Of a stretch of DNA of 64,000 nt, positions 1-10,079 are shown in pieces. The notes below the pieces were generated by a model. That model saw only the letters and a list, made by a program, of their open reading frames with translations, was not told the DNA's origin and made no database searches. The stretch is from Prolixibacteraceae bacterium (lineage in GTDB: Bacteria; Bacteroidota; Bacteroidia; Bacteroidales; Prolixibacteraceae), in contig JAIOZY010000001.1 of assembly GCA_021740385.1 (NCBI GenBank), forward strand, positions 119,838-183,837, read 5' to 3'. The position numbers and the translations under genes were made by a program. The first letter of the stretch is position 1; each line of letters starts with the position of its first letter.

Positions 1-57
1 GCGGGAGAAGTTCCATACGCCAGCTGGCGGACTTTTAAAAATAAATACTTTAATCGT

Positions 58-465
58 ATGAAAAAAATACTGTTGCTTTTATTGGTGGGTGTTGTTTTGT
101 ATGCCTGTAGCAGTACAAAAAATGCTGTTTACAAAGAATCGGATTTTGAGATCAGGTTTGGCCACCTTGGCGGTTTTACAAACCGCCCCATGGAGTACCT
201 GATAAACGGCGACAGAAACATTTTTAAAGTAGAGCCCGATTCGGTGGTTTTTGTAAACCGTATATCGAAGAAAGAGTTTGAAAGCATACAGTGCTCTTTG
301 CAGGAACTGGGCTTTGAAGCCATGCAGCTGAACGTTCCCGGGAATATGACCCATTTCGTGAAGGTAAAAACACCCGAGTATGAGAACAAAGTTATTTGGT
401 ACGAGTACTCGGGGAACAGTGATATTGAAGAATTGTACAACATCTTGTTAACGACCCTTGATTAA
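58..465 (+). CDS. Small lipoprotein of unknown function
   Basis: A 135-aa protein with a lipoprotein signal: Lys-Lys, a leucine/valine-rich stretch, then a lipobox LYAC with the acylated Cys at residue 17 followed by Ser-Ser. The rest is a mixed soluble domain without a motif I recognise. It has a start codon and lipobox close to the window edge, so the gene looks complete. It sits on the same strand about 130 bp before the M4 protease gene, with no sign that the two work together. Envelope location is well supported; the function is unknown. Confidence 0.75.
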   Translation: MKKILLLLLVGVVLYACSSTKNAVYKESDFEIRFGHLGGFTNRPMEYLINGDRNIFKVEPDSVVFVNRISKKEFESIQCSLQELGFEAMQLNVPGNMTHFVKVKTPEYENKVIWYEYSGNSDIEELYNILLTTLD

Positions 466-593
466 TTTTTTCGAGAGCGGAAAAAAGCTGTTTAATCCGT
501 GATCAATCAGTTGTGATAGGGTGAATTAATAAAAAGGCTTCTGTGATTTTTTTGCAGGTTGATAACGATTGATTAACGGTTAAATGAAGAGCG

Positions 594-3500
594 ATGAAAA
601 AATTGGTTTTGGTGTTAGGTGCACTATTTATTTTTGCCGCAGGTGAGGCACAATCCCCCGTTTTTAAGCATAAACAAAAAAAACAACCCGGCACAACCCC
701 GGTAACTTTCACAGCCGGGAAAATCAACGGGCAAACTTCCTTAAAGTCGGCTTCTTTGCCCAAATACCGTACAATAAAAAAATTAAACTTGCCGGCTCCT
801 GCTGTTGGTAATCGTATTTTGGGTAAAGTAATGGTTGAAGATATGCCGGTGTTCATCGAAAAGGAAACGCCGAATTTAAAATCAGTATCGACATCTTCGC
901 CCGAACAACGTTTCTTTTCGTTCTTCGAATCGGTAAAACACCTCACCCGGGTCGAAAATCCCGAATCGGCTTTTAAAATTGAAAAAGTTGAAACCGATGA
1001 ACTGGGCATGGTACATTACAAATCGACCCAGTTGTACAAAGGGGTTGAAATATACGGCAGCCAGTCAACCCTTCATATCGATTCGCAAAAGGAACGTTTT
1101 ACCGGTACTGTCAAAAAAGTGGGCAACGATGTAGCAACCCGGCCTTCGTTAAGTACCGAAGGTGCGTTGTTAAAAACCATCAATCATCTGAAAGAAAAGA
1201 CTGTATATAACGAACTTACGCCCAAAGTAAAAGAGCTTTATAATTACAATGGCCCTTCGTCGAAACTGGTGGTTTTTGAAAAGCCGGGCAAAGGGTTTAC
1301 CCTTGCTTACGAAATTGAAGTCAGGCCAAATGTAATTGAAGTCTGGAAGTATTTTATTGATGCCCACACCGGCGATGTGTTGCACCATTTTAACGCCACA
1401 AAAACCGATGGCCCGGCCACTGCAAATGCCTACGACCTGAATGACCAGTTAAGGGTTATCAATACGTATTTAGAGAACGGGAGTTACTTGCTGGCCGATG
1501 TTTCCCAACCCATGTACAACCCCGAAACAGGTGACGGGATGATACTTACTTTTGATGCAAACAACACATCGACAAGGGACCTTGACTATTCCTGGATCCA
1601 ATCGGCCGATAATACATGGAACAACCCAAAGGCCGTTTCGGCACATGCCAACATGGTTAGCACTTACCGCTATTTTTTAAATACCTTCGGGCGAAATTCA
1701 ATAAACGGTAACGGGGGTTCACTTATATCATTCATTAATGTTGCCGATGATGACGGGCAGTCGATGGCCAATGCATTTTGGAACGGCGAGGCAGCATTTT
1801 TTGGTAACGGGGGTGGTTATTTTAAACCGCTTTCGGGAGCAATGGATGTAATGGCGCACGAATTGGGACATGGCGTGGTTGGAAATACTGCTAACCTGGA
1901 GTACTATGGGCACTCGGGCGCTATTAACGAAACGTTTGCCGATGTTTTTGGCAGCATGGTCGACCGCGAGGACTGGCTGATTGGCGAGGACATTGTTTAT
2001 ACCGATTATCACCCCACGGGCGCTTTAAGAAACATGTCGGATCCATACAACGGTGCCATTTTTCAGGACTGGGACAATGGCTGGCAACCCCGGCATGTAT
2101 CTGAAATGTACATAGGCGAAGAAGACAATGCCGGTGTTCATTACAACAACAGTATCGGGAGTTATGCCTACCACCTTTTTTCTACAGCCGTATCGAAAGA
2201 AAAGGCCGAGCAGGTTTTTTACAGGGCGCTGGCATACTATTTAACAAAAAACTCACAATTTATCGATTTCAGGATTGCCGTTGTTCAGGCGGCAAAAGAT
2301 TTGCATGGCGAAAATTCGAACGAAGTCCTTCAAGCCGCCAGTGCATTCGATCAGGTTGGTATTTACGATGAAAGCACCGTGGAAAAAGAGGTTGATTACG
2401 AAGTGAACTCCGGCGAAGATTTCCTGATGAGCTACGATACCGACGAGTTCTCCGATGCGACACTTTACCGTTCAACGGTAACGGCCGAAAACTTTTTTCA
2501 GGTTACCACAACCGACATGAAAGGCAAGGTGAGCATTACCGATGACGGAACGGCCCTGGTTTTTGCCGGAGAGGACGATTACATGAAATACATTGTGTTT
2601 GATGGTGACGATGTTGAAGAGGGAAACCTGTCGAGCGATGCTTTTTGGGACAACGTGGCCATTTCGAAAGACGGGAACCGGGTGGCAGGCATATCAACCG
2701 AAATTGATACCACCATTTACGTTTTCGACCTTAGTGCCGATCCCGTAACCGGTATGCAATTCAAGCTTTATAACCCTACAACCAGCCATTCAAATACAAA
2801 CGCGGGTGGGGTGCTCTATGCCGATATCATTGAGTTTGACCACACGGGCGAATACCTCATTTACGATGCCTGTAACGTTTTTACATCCACTACGGCCGAG
2901 GATATCTATTACTGGGACATCGGGTTTATTAAAGTGTGGGATAACCAGGAAAACGATTTTGGCGATGGGCGTATTGAAAAACTCTTTGGATCGTTGCCCG
3001 AAAATGTGAGTGTGGGTAACCCGGTGTTTTCAAAAAATTCACCGTACATTATTGCCTTCGATTATTTCGACAATGTAAATGAAGAGTATTACATTTTGGG
3101 CTCCAATATTCAAACCGGTGAATTGGGGGCAATTTATACCAATACAACCCTGGGGTACCCCTCTTTCTCGAAATACGATGACAAAATTGCCTTTTCGGCA
3201 TTAAGTACCGGGGGCGATGAAGTGGTGGCCGTTATTAACCTGGCCGACGATAAAATTAATGCATCGGGCGAAGATGCTACCGCATTAATTTCCGATGCCA
3301 AATGGCCTGTTTATTACACTACCGGCCAGCGCGACCTCGGGTTGATGCCCTTTGCCAACTTCACCGTCGATTATAAAACAGGGCCAGCGCCCATGGGGGT
3401 GCAGTTTATCGACCTTTCAACATACGACCCCGAAGGCTGGTACTGGACTTTTGAAGGGGGCACGCCCGAAACTTCGTACGAACAAAACCCGGTGGTTATG

Positions 3501-3836
3501 TATTATTCCCCCGGCAGCTACCAGGTATCGCTAACTGTTTGGAACGATTATGGCGAAAACATGAAGGTTAAAACCGGTTACATTAACATTAACCCTACTG
3601 CCGCCGAAATTTTCAGTGAAGCCGGTATTTCGTTTTATCCGAACCCTGCAAGCGATTTGATCTTTGTAAACTGTAAGGAGCACTTTGAATTAAGCCTGTT
3701 CGATTTAAACGGGCGCCTTTTGCTCAACGGCGTCAACAATAACCGTGTTGACATTTCAGGAATCGGGCAGGGAATGTACCTGATTGAAATTAATTCGGGC
3801 GAAAAGGTGCTGAGGGAGCGGTTTGTGAAGAACTAA
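594..3836 (+). CDS. Secreted M4 (thermolysin-like) metalloprotease with beta-propeller, PKD and T9SS sorting domains
   Basis: A 1080-aa secreted zinc protease. A signal peptide (residues 1-19) leads into an FTP/PepSY-type propeptide (about 85-270) that normally inhibits and folds the enzyme. The M4 catalytic domain follows, with the zinc motif HELGH at about 422-426, the third ligand Glu at about 446 in the context NETFAD, and the catalytic His near 516 in GVHYNNS, matching the thermolysin spacing. A region of about 300 residues resembling WD40/PD40 propeller blades follows, then a PKD-like domain (about 920-1000), and a C-terminal T9SS type A sorting domain starting at FYPNPASD and ending in an Arg/Lys-rich tail. 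It is much longer than thermolysin because of these accessory domains. It should be exported by the type IX system and act on extracellular protein. The next gene is convergent. Confidence 0.93.
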   Translation: MKKLVLVLGALFIFAAGEAQSPVFKHKQKKQPGTTPVTFTAGKINGQTSLKSASLPKYRTIKKLNLPAPAVGNRILGKVMVEDMPVFIEKETPNLKSVSTSSPEQRFFSFFESVKHLTRVENPESAFKIEKVETDELGMVHYKSTQLYKGVEIYGSQSTLHIDSQKERFTGTVKKVGNDVATRPSLSTEGALLKTINHLKEKTVYNELTPKVKELYNYNGPSSKLVVFEKPGKGFTLAYEIEVRPNVIEVWKYFIDAHTGDVLHHFNATKTDGPATANAYDLNDQLRVINTYLENGSYLLADVSQPMYNPETGDGMILTFDANNTSTRDLDYSWIQSADNTWNNPKAVSAHANMVSTYRYFLNTFGRNSINGNGGSLISFINVADDDGQSMANAFWNGEAAFFGNGGGYFKPLSGAMDVMAHELGHGVVGNTANLEYYGHSGAINETFADVFGSMVDREDWLIGEDIVYTDYHPTGALRNMSDPYNGAIFQDWDNGWQPRHVSEMYIGEEDNAGVHYNNSIGSYAYHLFSTAVSKEKAEQVFYRALAYYLTKNSQFIDFRIAVVQAAKDLHGENSNEVLQAASAFDQVGIYDESTVEKEVDYEVNSGEDFLMSYDTDEFSDATLYRSTVTAENFFQVTTTDMKGKVSITDDGTALVFAGEDDYMKYIVFDGDDVEEGNLSSDAFWDNVAISKDGNRVAGISTEIDTTIYVFDLSADPVTGMQFKLYNPTTSHSNTNAGGVLYADIIEFDHTGEYLIYDACNVFTSTTAEDIYYWDIGFIKVWDNQENDFGDGRIEKLFGSLPENVSVGNPVFSKNSPYIIAFDYFDNVNEEYYILGSNIQTGELGAIYTNTTLGYPSFSKYDDKIAFSALSTGGDEVVAVINLADDKINASGEDATALISDAKWPVYYTTGQRDLGLMPFANFTVDYKTGPAPMGVQFIDLSTYDPEGWYWTFEGGTPETSYEQNPVVMYYSPGSYQVSLTVWNDYGENMKVKTGYININPTAAEIFSEAGISFYPNPASDLIFVNCKEHFELSLFDLNGRLLLNGVNNNRVDISGIGQGMYLIEINSGEKVLRERFVKN

Positions 3837-3889
3837 ACAAATGAAAGGGGTGAACAGGAAAAACATTTTATTGATGTAATGGAAACTTG

Positions 3890-4594
3890 TTAAGGTTCAA
3901 AGTTAAAGTTGTCGTAATCGCTGTCAATCAGTGCTATCAGTTTTACCAGGTTTTGTTCGCCGCGTTTGCGAAGGCGATTGGCCTTTATCATTTTCTTAAT
4001 TTCCCGCTTGTTATCGGGGAAATATTTGATTACCGAACGGGCGTTGCCCCTTATCTCAACAACTTTTCCGTTTACCTTTAAAAAATAGAATTCTTTGGGA
4101 TAGACTTTGTTTTTTGAGTTAAGGTTGTTCGAGTTGATCACATCGGCCAGGTGTTTTACATAAAGGGTAATGTTTCCTTCATGCAATACTTCAATCAAAT
4201 CGTTTTTTCGCAGCTTAAACCCAATTTCTTCACCCGTGTATTTTATAAAACGGTGGGGTGTTGCCCCCGGTGCCGTTTTCATGCTAAAAGAACGTAACGT
4301 GTTTTTGTCAATGGTGAAGACTTTTAGCAGTGATTCGTTGTAAAAAACCAGATCGTTTTGGATGATGTTGAGCCTGATTTTTATTTCGTTGGCTACCTTT
4401 CCGCTTTCGAGGACAATATTACCAATTTGCCAGTCTTTATTCAGGTAAGGCGATCCTTCAAGCCCCAGTGGGTAGTAATAAATTTTCCCGTACAATTTTG
4501 TTTTTTCCTGTTGCAGGCCTTTTTCTTCATCTGCTGTGCAAACAAGCGTTGCGAGCAAGAGCATTGAAAAGGGCAAAATATATTTAATTTTCAT
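3890..4594 (-). CDS. Exported protein of unknown function, last gene of the TonB operon
   Basis: About 235 residues with an N-terminal signal sequence (hydrophobic stretch ending LVCTA). The rest is rich in Lys, Asn and Tyr with no domain I can name. An upstream in-frame start at 4603 would add three residues (MKH); I prefer the Met giving MKIKYILPF because it makes a cleaner signal peptide. The gene lies a few bases downstream of the 4606-6258 gene and is probably the last member of a four-gene transcript starting at the TonB receptor. Its job is likely linked to that receptor, but nothing in the sequence specifies the substrate. Confidence 0.6.
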   Translation of the reverse strand: MKIKYILPFSMLLLATLVCTADEEKGLQQEKTKLYGKIYYYPLGLEGSPYLNKDWQIGNIVLESGKVANEIKIRLNIIQNDLVFYNESLLKVFTIDKNTLRSFSMKTAPGATPHRFIKYTGEEIGFKLRKNDLIEVLHEGNITLYVKHLADVINSNNLNSKNKVYPKEFYFLKVNGKVVEIRGNARSVIKYFPDNKREIKKMIKANRLRKRGEQNLVKLIALIDSDYDNFNFEP

Positions 4595-4605
4595 GTGCTT
4601 CATTT

Positions 4606-6258
4606 TTAGTTAACTGAAAATTGAAAAACCGAACGATGAATGACCCCCGATGCATCAACAGCCTGTGCGACCGCGATGTAAGAACCCTTTTCGAGGGAGC
4701 TTTGCACGTTTACGCCCGTTATTTCCGAGAAGTTGTCAAGCACGGGTTTCCAGCACAGTACATCCCTGAAGTCGGCAAAATGGTGTTCGGATTTTATGTT
4801 GTTACCCGGATAATCTCCCGGCTGGTAAAAGGTTTCGATGTTCATCCTGATGGCATTTGGGGGCAGGTTAATATCGTGAAAACCACCATTGTTTGTGACA
4901 ACCGAAAGGGCGCTCTCAATGAGCAATTCGCCGTAACACCTTATTTCGGGTTGAATTTCAATGCGTCTTATTTTGGGCGAGTTAAGCTCATTTATTTCGT
5001 TAATATTGTGAACCGGTACCCCGTCGACCAAAATCATGGGATTGTCGTAATAACCGGTGCGAACGGGATCGTATATCCGAAGCATCTTTTCGCCTTTTTC
5101 TTTTCGTATGCGGCAAAGCGGCAAAATTTCGAGTGTTATTTCTTCAAAGTTCGACAGGTCGACATACCTGCCCGGGGTTACTTTAAAGGCCGGTTCGCCG
5201 TAAAAAGGGTAGGCTTGTTTTTGTATCTCCGTTTGTTTTTTCGTGGTTGAAAAATAGGCTTTTTGCAATTGTGCCCGTTTTATGGCCAGTTCGGCAAATT
5301 CATTATTTTCAACATTTTCAGGAATGAAAAAGGGAATTTTTGATGGAGGGGACAGCCGGTTGGGAAAAATTGTAATGTCCATCTCCTTTTCTTTCGATGC
5401 CGTTTGTACAATTGCATCTTTTGTGCCGTAATACTCTTCGAGCTGAAAATGGAATTCCCCGTTCGGGTCGGTTCGGGTGTAAATAATACGTGGTATCGAA
5501 TCGGGGATTGAGAAATAGACCATTTCGCCGGTGACCGGGTCTTTATCGTCCGATGTAACAACCCGTCCGCTTAGCGTGAGGCGGTTATATATTTTTGCAT
5601 CATCGTTCAACGGGTATTCCAAAAAGTTTTCGGGTGCCGATGAAGGAATATGGGTTTTTGGGTTTTTGGGAATTTTAAAAGCCACGAACGAAATCCCTGC
5701 CTGTAGCGGCATGTTGTCTTTTTCGACCAAAAATTCAATCATGTCACTGGTATTGAATTCTTTTTTTGAAGCATAAACTTTTAGTGCATTGCCCTTTGTT
5801 TGGGGTATAACCTGTGTGTGGTACAGTGGGCTGTAATTGCTTTTTCCTTTTCGGGCCTCGTTGGTGTCGTTATGGCCAAAGCGGTTAATAACGGTAACAA
5901 GTGTTGAAGCTACATCGGGCGAGCCGGTTGCATTTCCGGTGTAAACCCTGAACAGGTAAATGCCTGTGCTAAGCGAATCTGGTATTACAAGATCGCCTTG
6001 CCAGTGGTTGTTTTCCCTTAAAAGTATTCTTGATGTAATTACTTTATTTTCATCGCACAAATCGGCATACAGTATGGTTTGTTTTGCCAGTGCCGAATTG
6101 GTAAGTGTGTTTTTAAACCAGATATTTTCGCCCGAAACGTATATCTTTTTGTGAATTTGCAGGTTGTGTTTTTCCGACTGGTAAGCCGGGCTGGCACCTG
6201 CTTTATGTTGGAACAATGCTGCAACAAAGATCAGTATGTATAAAATGCAGTTTCTCAT
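4606..6258 (-). CDS. Secreted macroglobulin-MG2/plug-like protein
   Basis: A 550-aa exported protein (signal peptide about 1-22). Its N-terminal part carries the pattern seen in Bacteroidota proteins with an alpha-2-macroglobulin MG2-like start: Tyr-x-Ser-Gly-Glu-x-Ile-Trp-Phe, then a segment about lifting form and recipient phrases such as TGIYLFRVY. A carboxypeptidase-regulatory-like beta domain (LSGRVVTSDD, about 230-300) follows. Near 415-450 there is a TonB-plug-like phrase (ILVDGVPVHNI followed by IRRIEI), but no beta-barrel comes after it. It lies between the DUF4249 lipoprotein and a small exported protein. I infer a periplasmic or surface accessory of the TonB receptor encoded upstream; the precise role is unknown. 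Confidence 0.6.
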   Translation of the reverse strand: MRNCILYILIFVAALFQHKAGASPAYQSEKHNLQIHKKIYVSGENIWFKNTLTNSALAKQTILYADLCDENKVITSRILLRENNHWQGDLVIPDSLSTGIYLFRVYTGNATGSPDVASTLVTVINRFGHNDTNEARKGKSNYSPLYHTQVIPQTKGNALKVYASKKEFNTSDMIEFLVEKDNMPLQAGISFVAFKIPKNPKTHIPSSAPENFLEYPLNDDAKIYNRLTLSGRVVTSDDKDPVTGEMVYFSIPDSIPRIIYTRTDPNGEFHFQLEEYYGTKDAIVQTASKEKEMDITIFPNRLSPPSKIPFFIPENVENNEFAELAIKRAQLQKAYFSTTKKQTEIQKQAYPFYGEPAFKVTPGRYVDLSNFEEITLEILPLCRIRKEKGEKMLRIYDPVRTGYYDNPMILVDGVPVHNINEINELNSPKIRRIEIQPEIRCYGELLIESALSVVTNNGGFHDINLPPNAIRMNIETFYQPGDYPGNNIKSEHHFADFRDVLCWKPVLDNFSEITGVNVQSSLEKGSYIAVAQAVDASGVIHRSVFQFSVN

Positions 6259-6270
6259 TTTAAAATATTT

Positions 6271-7374
6271 CTAAAACCAAAAATCGGGTTTAACATTATA
6301 ATAATCCTCACCCACGCCGCAATTAAAATCCTGGTTGGGTGCGTCGGGCATAACGTCGATTGTACGTACCCCCGAAAACGGTTCTGTTACCAGGGTTACC
6401 TTTATAACCCGGTCGCTGAACGATGCCGTGTTGAAGTAGCCAAAGGCCACTTTTGATGAGTCGGTTACACAATATATGTTCCCAATTATTTGCTCTTCGA
6501 TGGGATCGAACAATTTGCCCGATGCCTCGGTTTGATTTTTCACGCTTCGCCAGAAACCGGCACCTTTTTCGGTAATGGTATATTGCTTCAGGTGGTAATA
6601 AAAGCTTGTGCTGTAAGCCAGCGAAATGGTTCCCTCGTATAGCGAAGTGTCGATGGGTTCGGGGCTCAGTGTGTAGTACGACAAAAAATGCAGGTCGCCC
6701 ATAGGCAGTTCTTTTATGCGGTCGTCCTGTCCGTAGTCGTAAACATATATCAAATTCGATCTGAATTCTTTCCAGCAATAGTAGCTGAAAGTGGCTGCCA
6801 TTTCGGTGGAATAAATGTAGTAATTCAGCAAGGCGTTCCATTTATAAAGAAACCCCACTTTGCTTCCGGGTTTCACCGAGGGAATAATCGAAAAGTTGAT
6901 GCCCTCGAAATTGCGGACAACGGGTTCTCCCCAATAATTGTATTGTACATCTTTGAAGAGCGAATCGGTTAAATAAATCGAATCGATGGTGGTGTGTGGT
7001 ACCATCTTTTCAACTTCCGAACGGTATTCTTCACCATCAGCAGTAACGATTTTCACAAAATAGTGTTCCCCTTCACGGGTATTAACAGGGGAATTTGTTT
7101 CATACAGGCCGTTTCTTATTTCGGTAGTGCCCCATTTTTCGTTGCTTAACGATTCGATGGTTACTTTAGCGCCTTGTTCGCTGGCAAAATAGGAGTGTTC
7201 GTTAAACCCGGCCGAGCGGGTGAGTTTTACCTGTGCGTGTTCCCCCTGGTCGGTAAGGATGCCTTCTACCACAAGCGCATTGGGATACTGCTCAATTTCG
7301 GGTTCGTAATAATCTTCACAATTTGCCAGTATTACCGGCAGTGCCAATATCGTATATATCAGGTATTTTTTCAT
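6271..7374 (-). CDS. DUF4249 family outer-membrane lipoprotein
   Basis: About 367 residues. I start it at the Met of MKKYLIYTIL, which gives a lipoprotein signal with lipobox LANC (Cys19); an upstream in-frame start would add seven residues and overlap the receptor gene. Residues after the Cys are acidic (EDYYEPE), as expected for surface-exposed Bacteroidota lipoproteins. The body matches the DUF4249 pattern: an early ALVVEGILTD strand followed by TonB-partner-like beta structure. DUF4249 genes nearly always sit directly after a SusC-like or STN-containing TonB receptor, as here (11 bp gap), and are thought to act as the receptor's lipoprotein partner. The substrate cannot be read from sequence. 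Confidence 0.85.
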   Translation of the reverse strand: MKKYLIYTILALPVILANCEDYYEPEIEQYPNALVVEGILTDQGEHAQVKLTRSAGFNEHSYFASEQGAKVTIESLSNEKWGTTEIRNGLYETNSPVNTREGEHYFVKIVTADGEEYRSEVEKMVPHTTIDSIYLTDSLFKDVQYNYWGEPVVRNFEGINFSIIPSVKPGSKVGFLYKWNALLNYYIYSTEMAATFSYYCWKEFRSNLIYVYDYGQDDRIKELPMGDLHFLSYYTLSPEPIDTSLYEGTISLAYSTSFYYHLKQYTITEKGAGFWRSVKNQTEASGKLFDPIEEQIIGNIYCVTDSSKVAFGYFNTASFSDRVIKVTLVTEPFSGVRTIDVMPDAPNQDFNCGVGEDYYNVKPDFWF

Positions 7375-7385
7375 TTTCAATTGCA

Positions 7386-10079
7386 TTAAAACCAAAAATT
7401 ATAGGTGAAACTGGGCACGGGTACACCAATGGCCGAAAATTGGTACATGGCGTAAGTTTTATAATCGTTCATCCGGTGTGGTTTTTGTTTGGTGTAATAC
7501 ACCGAAAAAGGATTGTGCCTGCCGTATACATTGTAGAGCGAAATGGTCCAACTGCTACGCCATTTTTGATTTTTCAGCAGGCTGCCTTCATAGGTGAAAG
7601 CAAGGTCGAGCCTGTGGTAATCATCCATGCGGTATTTATTTCTGTCAGAAAAATAGATGATTTCGTGGCTGCCAATGGAATACTTGTATTCGGGCAGGGT
7701 AACCGGCCTTCCGGTGCTGTAGGTAAAATTGGCCGAAACCGTAAACCGTCTCGTTAATTTATAGTTCATGGCCAGGGTCAGGTCGTGGGGTTTGTCGTAG
7801 TTCGAAGGGTACCATTCACCATTGTTGATCTTTTCTTCGGCAAATTCCCCGTCCATTTTTCTGAACGAACGCGACCAGGTATAGGCAAGCCACCCGGTCA
7901 GTTTCCCGGTCGATTTTTTTATCATCAGCTCGGCTCCATAAGCACGGCCTGATCCGTTAATCAGCACTTGTTCAAGATTATCGTTCAGGATGAGTTCAGC
8001 CCCGTTTTTGTAATCCACTTCGTTTTGGATGTCTTTGTAGTAAAATTCCAGCGATGTTTCAATGGTGTTGTCCCTGAAATTTTTAAAGAAACCGATGGCG
8101 TATTGATCCGAAATGAGGGGTGCAATAAACGGGTCGCTGGCTTTCCAGTAATCGGCCGGTGTTATCGATGTGCTGTTCGATATTTGCCTGATGTATTGCA
8201 TGGTGCGGTTATAACCGAGCTTTACCGAGCCGGAGTTTAAAAGCTCGTAACGCAGGGCAAGCCGGGGTTCGGCCCCGTGATGAAAGCTGATTATTTCGCC
8301 GTTGTTGTATTTCTTCTCGCCCGAAACGGTAAGTTTGTTCAGTGGCGAACCATCAAGGTATGTTTTAACGGTTGATGGCCCTGTGAGTGCAAATCCTGAA
8401 TATCGGAGGCCGGCAATAAGAGCAAGCTCAGGTGTTATGTCGAATTCGTCTTCGATGTATAATGCGGTTTCAAAAGCATGTTCGTTTTCCATTGTAAAAC
8501 CCACCACGGCCGATGTGTCGGAATAGGGTGTTGATATTCCGGGGTTGGTGTAATAGCGAATGGCACTAATGCCGGCATTAATTTTATGGCGCACAAACCG
8601 GTTCGACGAAAAATGATAGGCAATCTGCTCTTCTTCAATGGAAGTGTTAAGGTTATATTCATAATTTTTTGTGCTGAAATCGGCTACATCCGATTCATAA
8701 CGGCTAAAATTGACAGAAAGGTTTCCGGAGTTAAGGTTATTTATAATGTGGTTCCATTTTAGTGAACCAATGAGGTTTCCGTAGCCGTACTCGGCATTTT
8801 CGAAATAGTAAAAATAGTCGTTACTGCCGTAGGCAAAAAGGCTTAATTTGTTTTTGGGGTTGACCGTGTAATCGAACTTGGCGTGAAAATCGGAAAAATT
8901 GGCTTTGCTTTGCTGAAGCTGATAGTTATTAAGCAGTTTCAACATCCAGCCCGAATAAGTTGAGCGTATTCCGGCCATAAAAGTAAGTTTGTCTTTTACT
9001 ATCGGGCCTTCAACCGACAGGCGGCTGTTGATGATGCCAATGCCCCCGTCGACTTTGATTTTTTCGTTGCCCGCTTTTTTCAGGCCAATATCCATTACCG
9101 ATGAAATACGGCCACCGTAGCGTGACGGGATGCCCGATTTGTAGAGTGTAACATCGCTCACAATAACCGGGTCGAGCATCGAAAACAGGCCAAACATGTG
9201 CGATGTATTGAAAACGGGCGCGTCGTGTACCAGTATCAGGTTTTGGTCAATATTGCCGCCACGCACGTTAAAGCCCGATGCATTTTCGCCTGCCGATTGC
9301 ACACCGGGAAGCATTACCATGCTTTTTATCAGGTCGGTTTCGCCCATGAGCACCGAAAGCTTTTTTATCGATTTCATGTTCAGTTTGACCATGCCCATCG
9401 ATGTTGAACGATAATTATCCTCGGGACGCTCGGCCAGCACATTTACCTGTCCCAGGGCAATCGATTTTTCGTAAAGTTCAACATCAAGGCTTCCGCTTGA
9501 GATGATATCAATTTCACGCAGTTCGTCGTTTAGTCCGATAAACGAAAATTTTATAACGTGCTGACCTACCGGGAGCTCAATTTTATAGTATCCGTTAACA
9601 TCGGTCGATGTGCCTTTTGAAAGTTTTTCGCACAGAACCTGGGCACCGGGAACGGGTGTCTTTGTTTTTCCGTCCATAACCCGGCCCGTGAGAACTGCTT
9701 TACGGTATTTGCCTTTTTCTAAGGGGTTACCAATTATTATAATGTTGCTGCCTGTCTGAACATTGTCGGTTGCCATAAGCCTTCCGGGCATGACGACCAG
9801 GTTGCCCTGAAATTCAATAAAGTGCAGTTCATGTTCTTTCAACAGGTTTGAAATGAATTCATCGAGGTATTGCGGTTTATTTATTTGGGGCGTCTCAATC
9901 CCCGATACCCAGTCGTTGTTATAAAAAATTTTAATGCCCTGTTCGGCTTCCAGTTTGGCAGTAAATTGTTCAAACGATAGGTTGCTGTAAGCGTTATTAA
10001 TGGATATATTTGATGGTTCCTGCGCTTTAAGCTGAGTAAAAAGCAATAATAAAGCAATCCAAAAAACGTGTTTGGTCAC
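7386..10079 (-). CDS. TonB-dependent receptor with STN and carboxypeptidase-regulatory domains
   Basis: An 897-aa outer-membrane receptor. After the signal peptide (to about 19) comes an STN (secretin/TonB short N-terminal) domain (about 25-105), then a carboxypeptidase-regulatory-like domain (about 128-210, ending in LGQVNVLAER), then a plug with the typical GGNIDQNLILVHDAPV region near 270, and a 22-strand-type barrel ending in Phe (YNFWF). The start codon is GTG; no in-frame ATG is available at a sensible position. It is the first gene of a four-gene minus-strand operon with the DUF4249 partner. STN domains usually signal to FecR/FecI pairs, but none is encoded in this window. The imported substrate is unknown. 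Confidence 0.9.
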   Translation of the reverse strand: MTKHVFWIALLLLFTQLKAQEPSNISINNAYSNLSFEQFTAKLEAEQGIKIFYNNDWVSGIETPQINKPQYLDEFISNLLKEHELHFIEFQGNLVVMPGRLMATDNVQTGSNIIIIGNPLEKGKYRKAVLTGRVMDGKTKTPVPGAQVLCEKLSKGTSTDVNGYYKIELPVGQHVIKFSFIGLNDELREIDIISSGSLDVELYEKSIALGQVNVLAERPEDNYRSTSMGMVKLNMKSIKKLSVLMGETDLIKSMVMLPGVQSAGENASGFNVRGGNIDQNLILVHDAPVFNTSHMFGLFSMLDPVIVSDVTLYKSGIPSRYGGRISSVMDIGLKKAGNEKIKVDGGIGIINSRLSVEGPIVKDKLTFMAGIRSTYSGWMLKLLNNYQLQQSKANFSDFHAKFDYTVNPKNKLSLFAYGSNDYFYYFENAEYGYGNLIGSLKWNHIINNLNSGNLSVNFSRYESDVADFSTKNYEYNLNTSIEEEQIAYHFSSNRFVRHKINAGISAIRYYTNPGISTPYSDTSAVVGFTMENEHAFETALYIEDEFDITPELALIAGLRYSGFALTGPSTVKTYLDGSPLNKLTVSGEKKYNNGEIISFHHGAEPRLALRYELLNSGSVKLGYNRTMQYIRQISNSTSITPADYWKASDPFIAPLISDQYAIGFFKNFRDNTIETSLEFYYKDIQNEVDYKNGAELILNDNLEQVLINGSGRAYGAELMIKKSTGKLTGWLAYTWSRSFRKMDGEFAEEKINNGEWYPSNYDKPHDLTLAMNYKLTRRFTVSANFTYSTGRPVTLPEYKYSIGSHEIIYFSDRNKYRMDDYHRLDLAFTYEGSLLKNQKWRSSWTISLYNVYGRHNPFSVYYTKQKPHRMNDYKTYAMYQFSAIGVPVPSFTYNFWF

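Noticed and set aside
1728..2012. Long minus-strand frame opposite the M4 protease
   Set aside because: Shadow of a real gene; the overlapping sense frame has conserved catalytic motifs.
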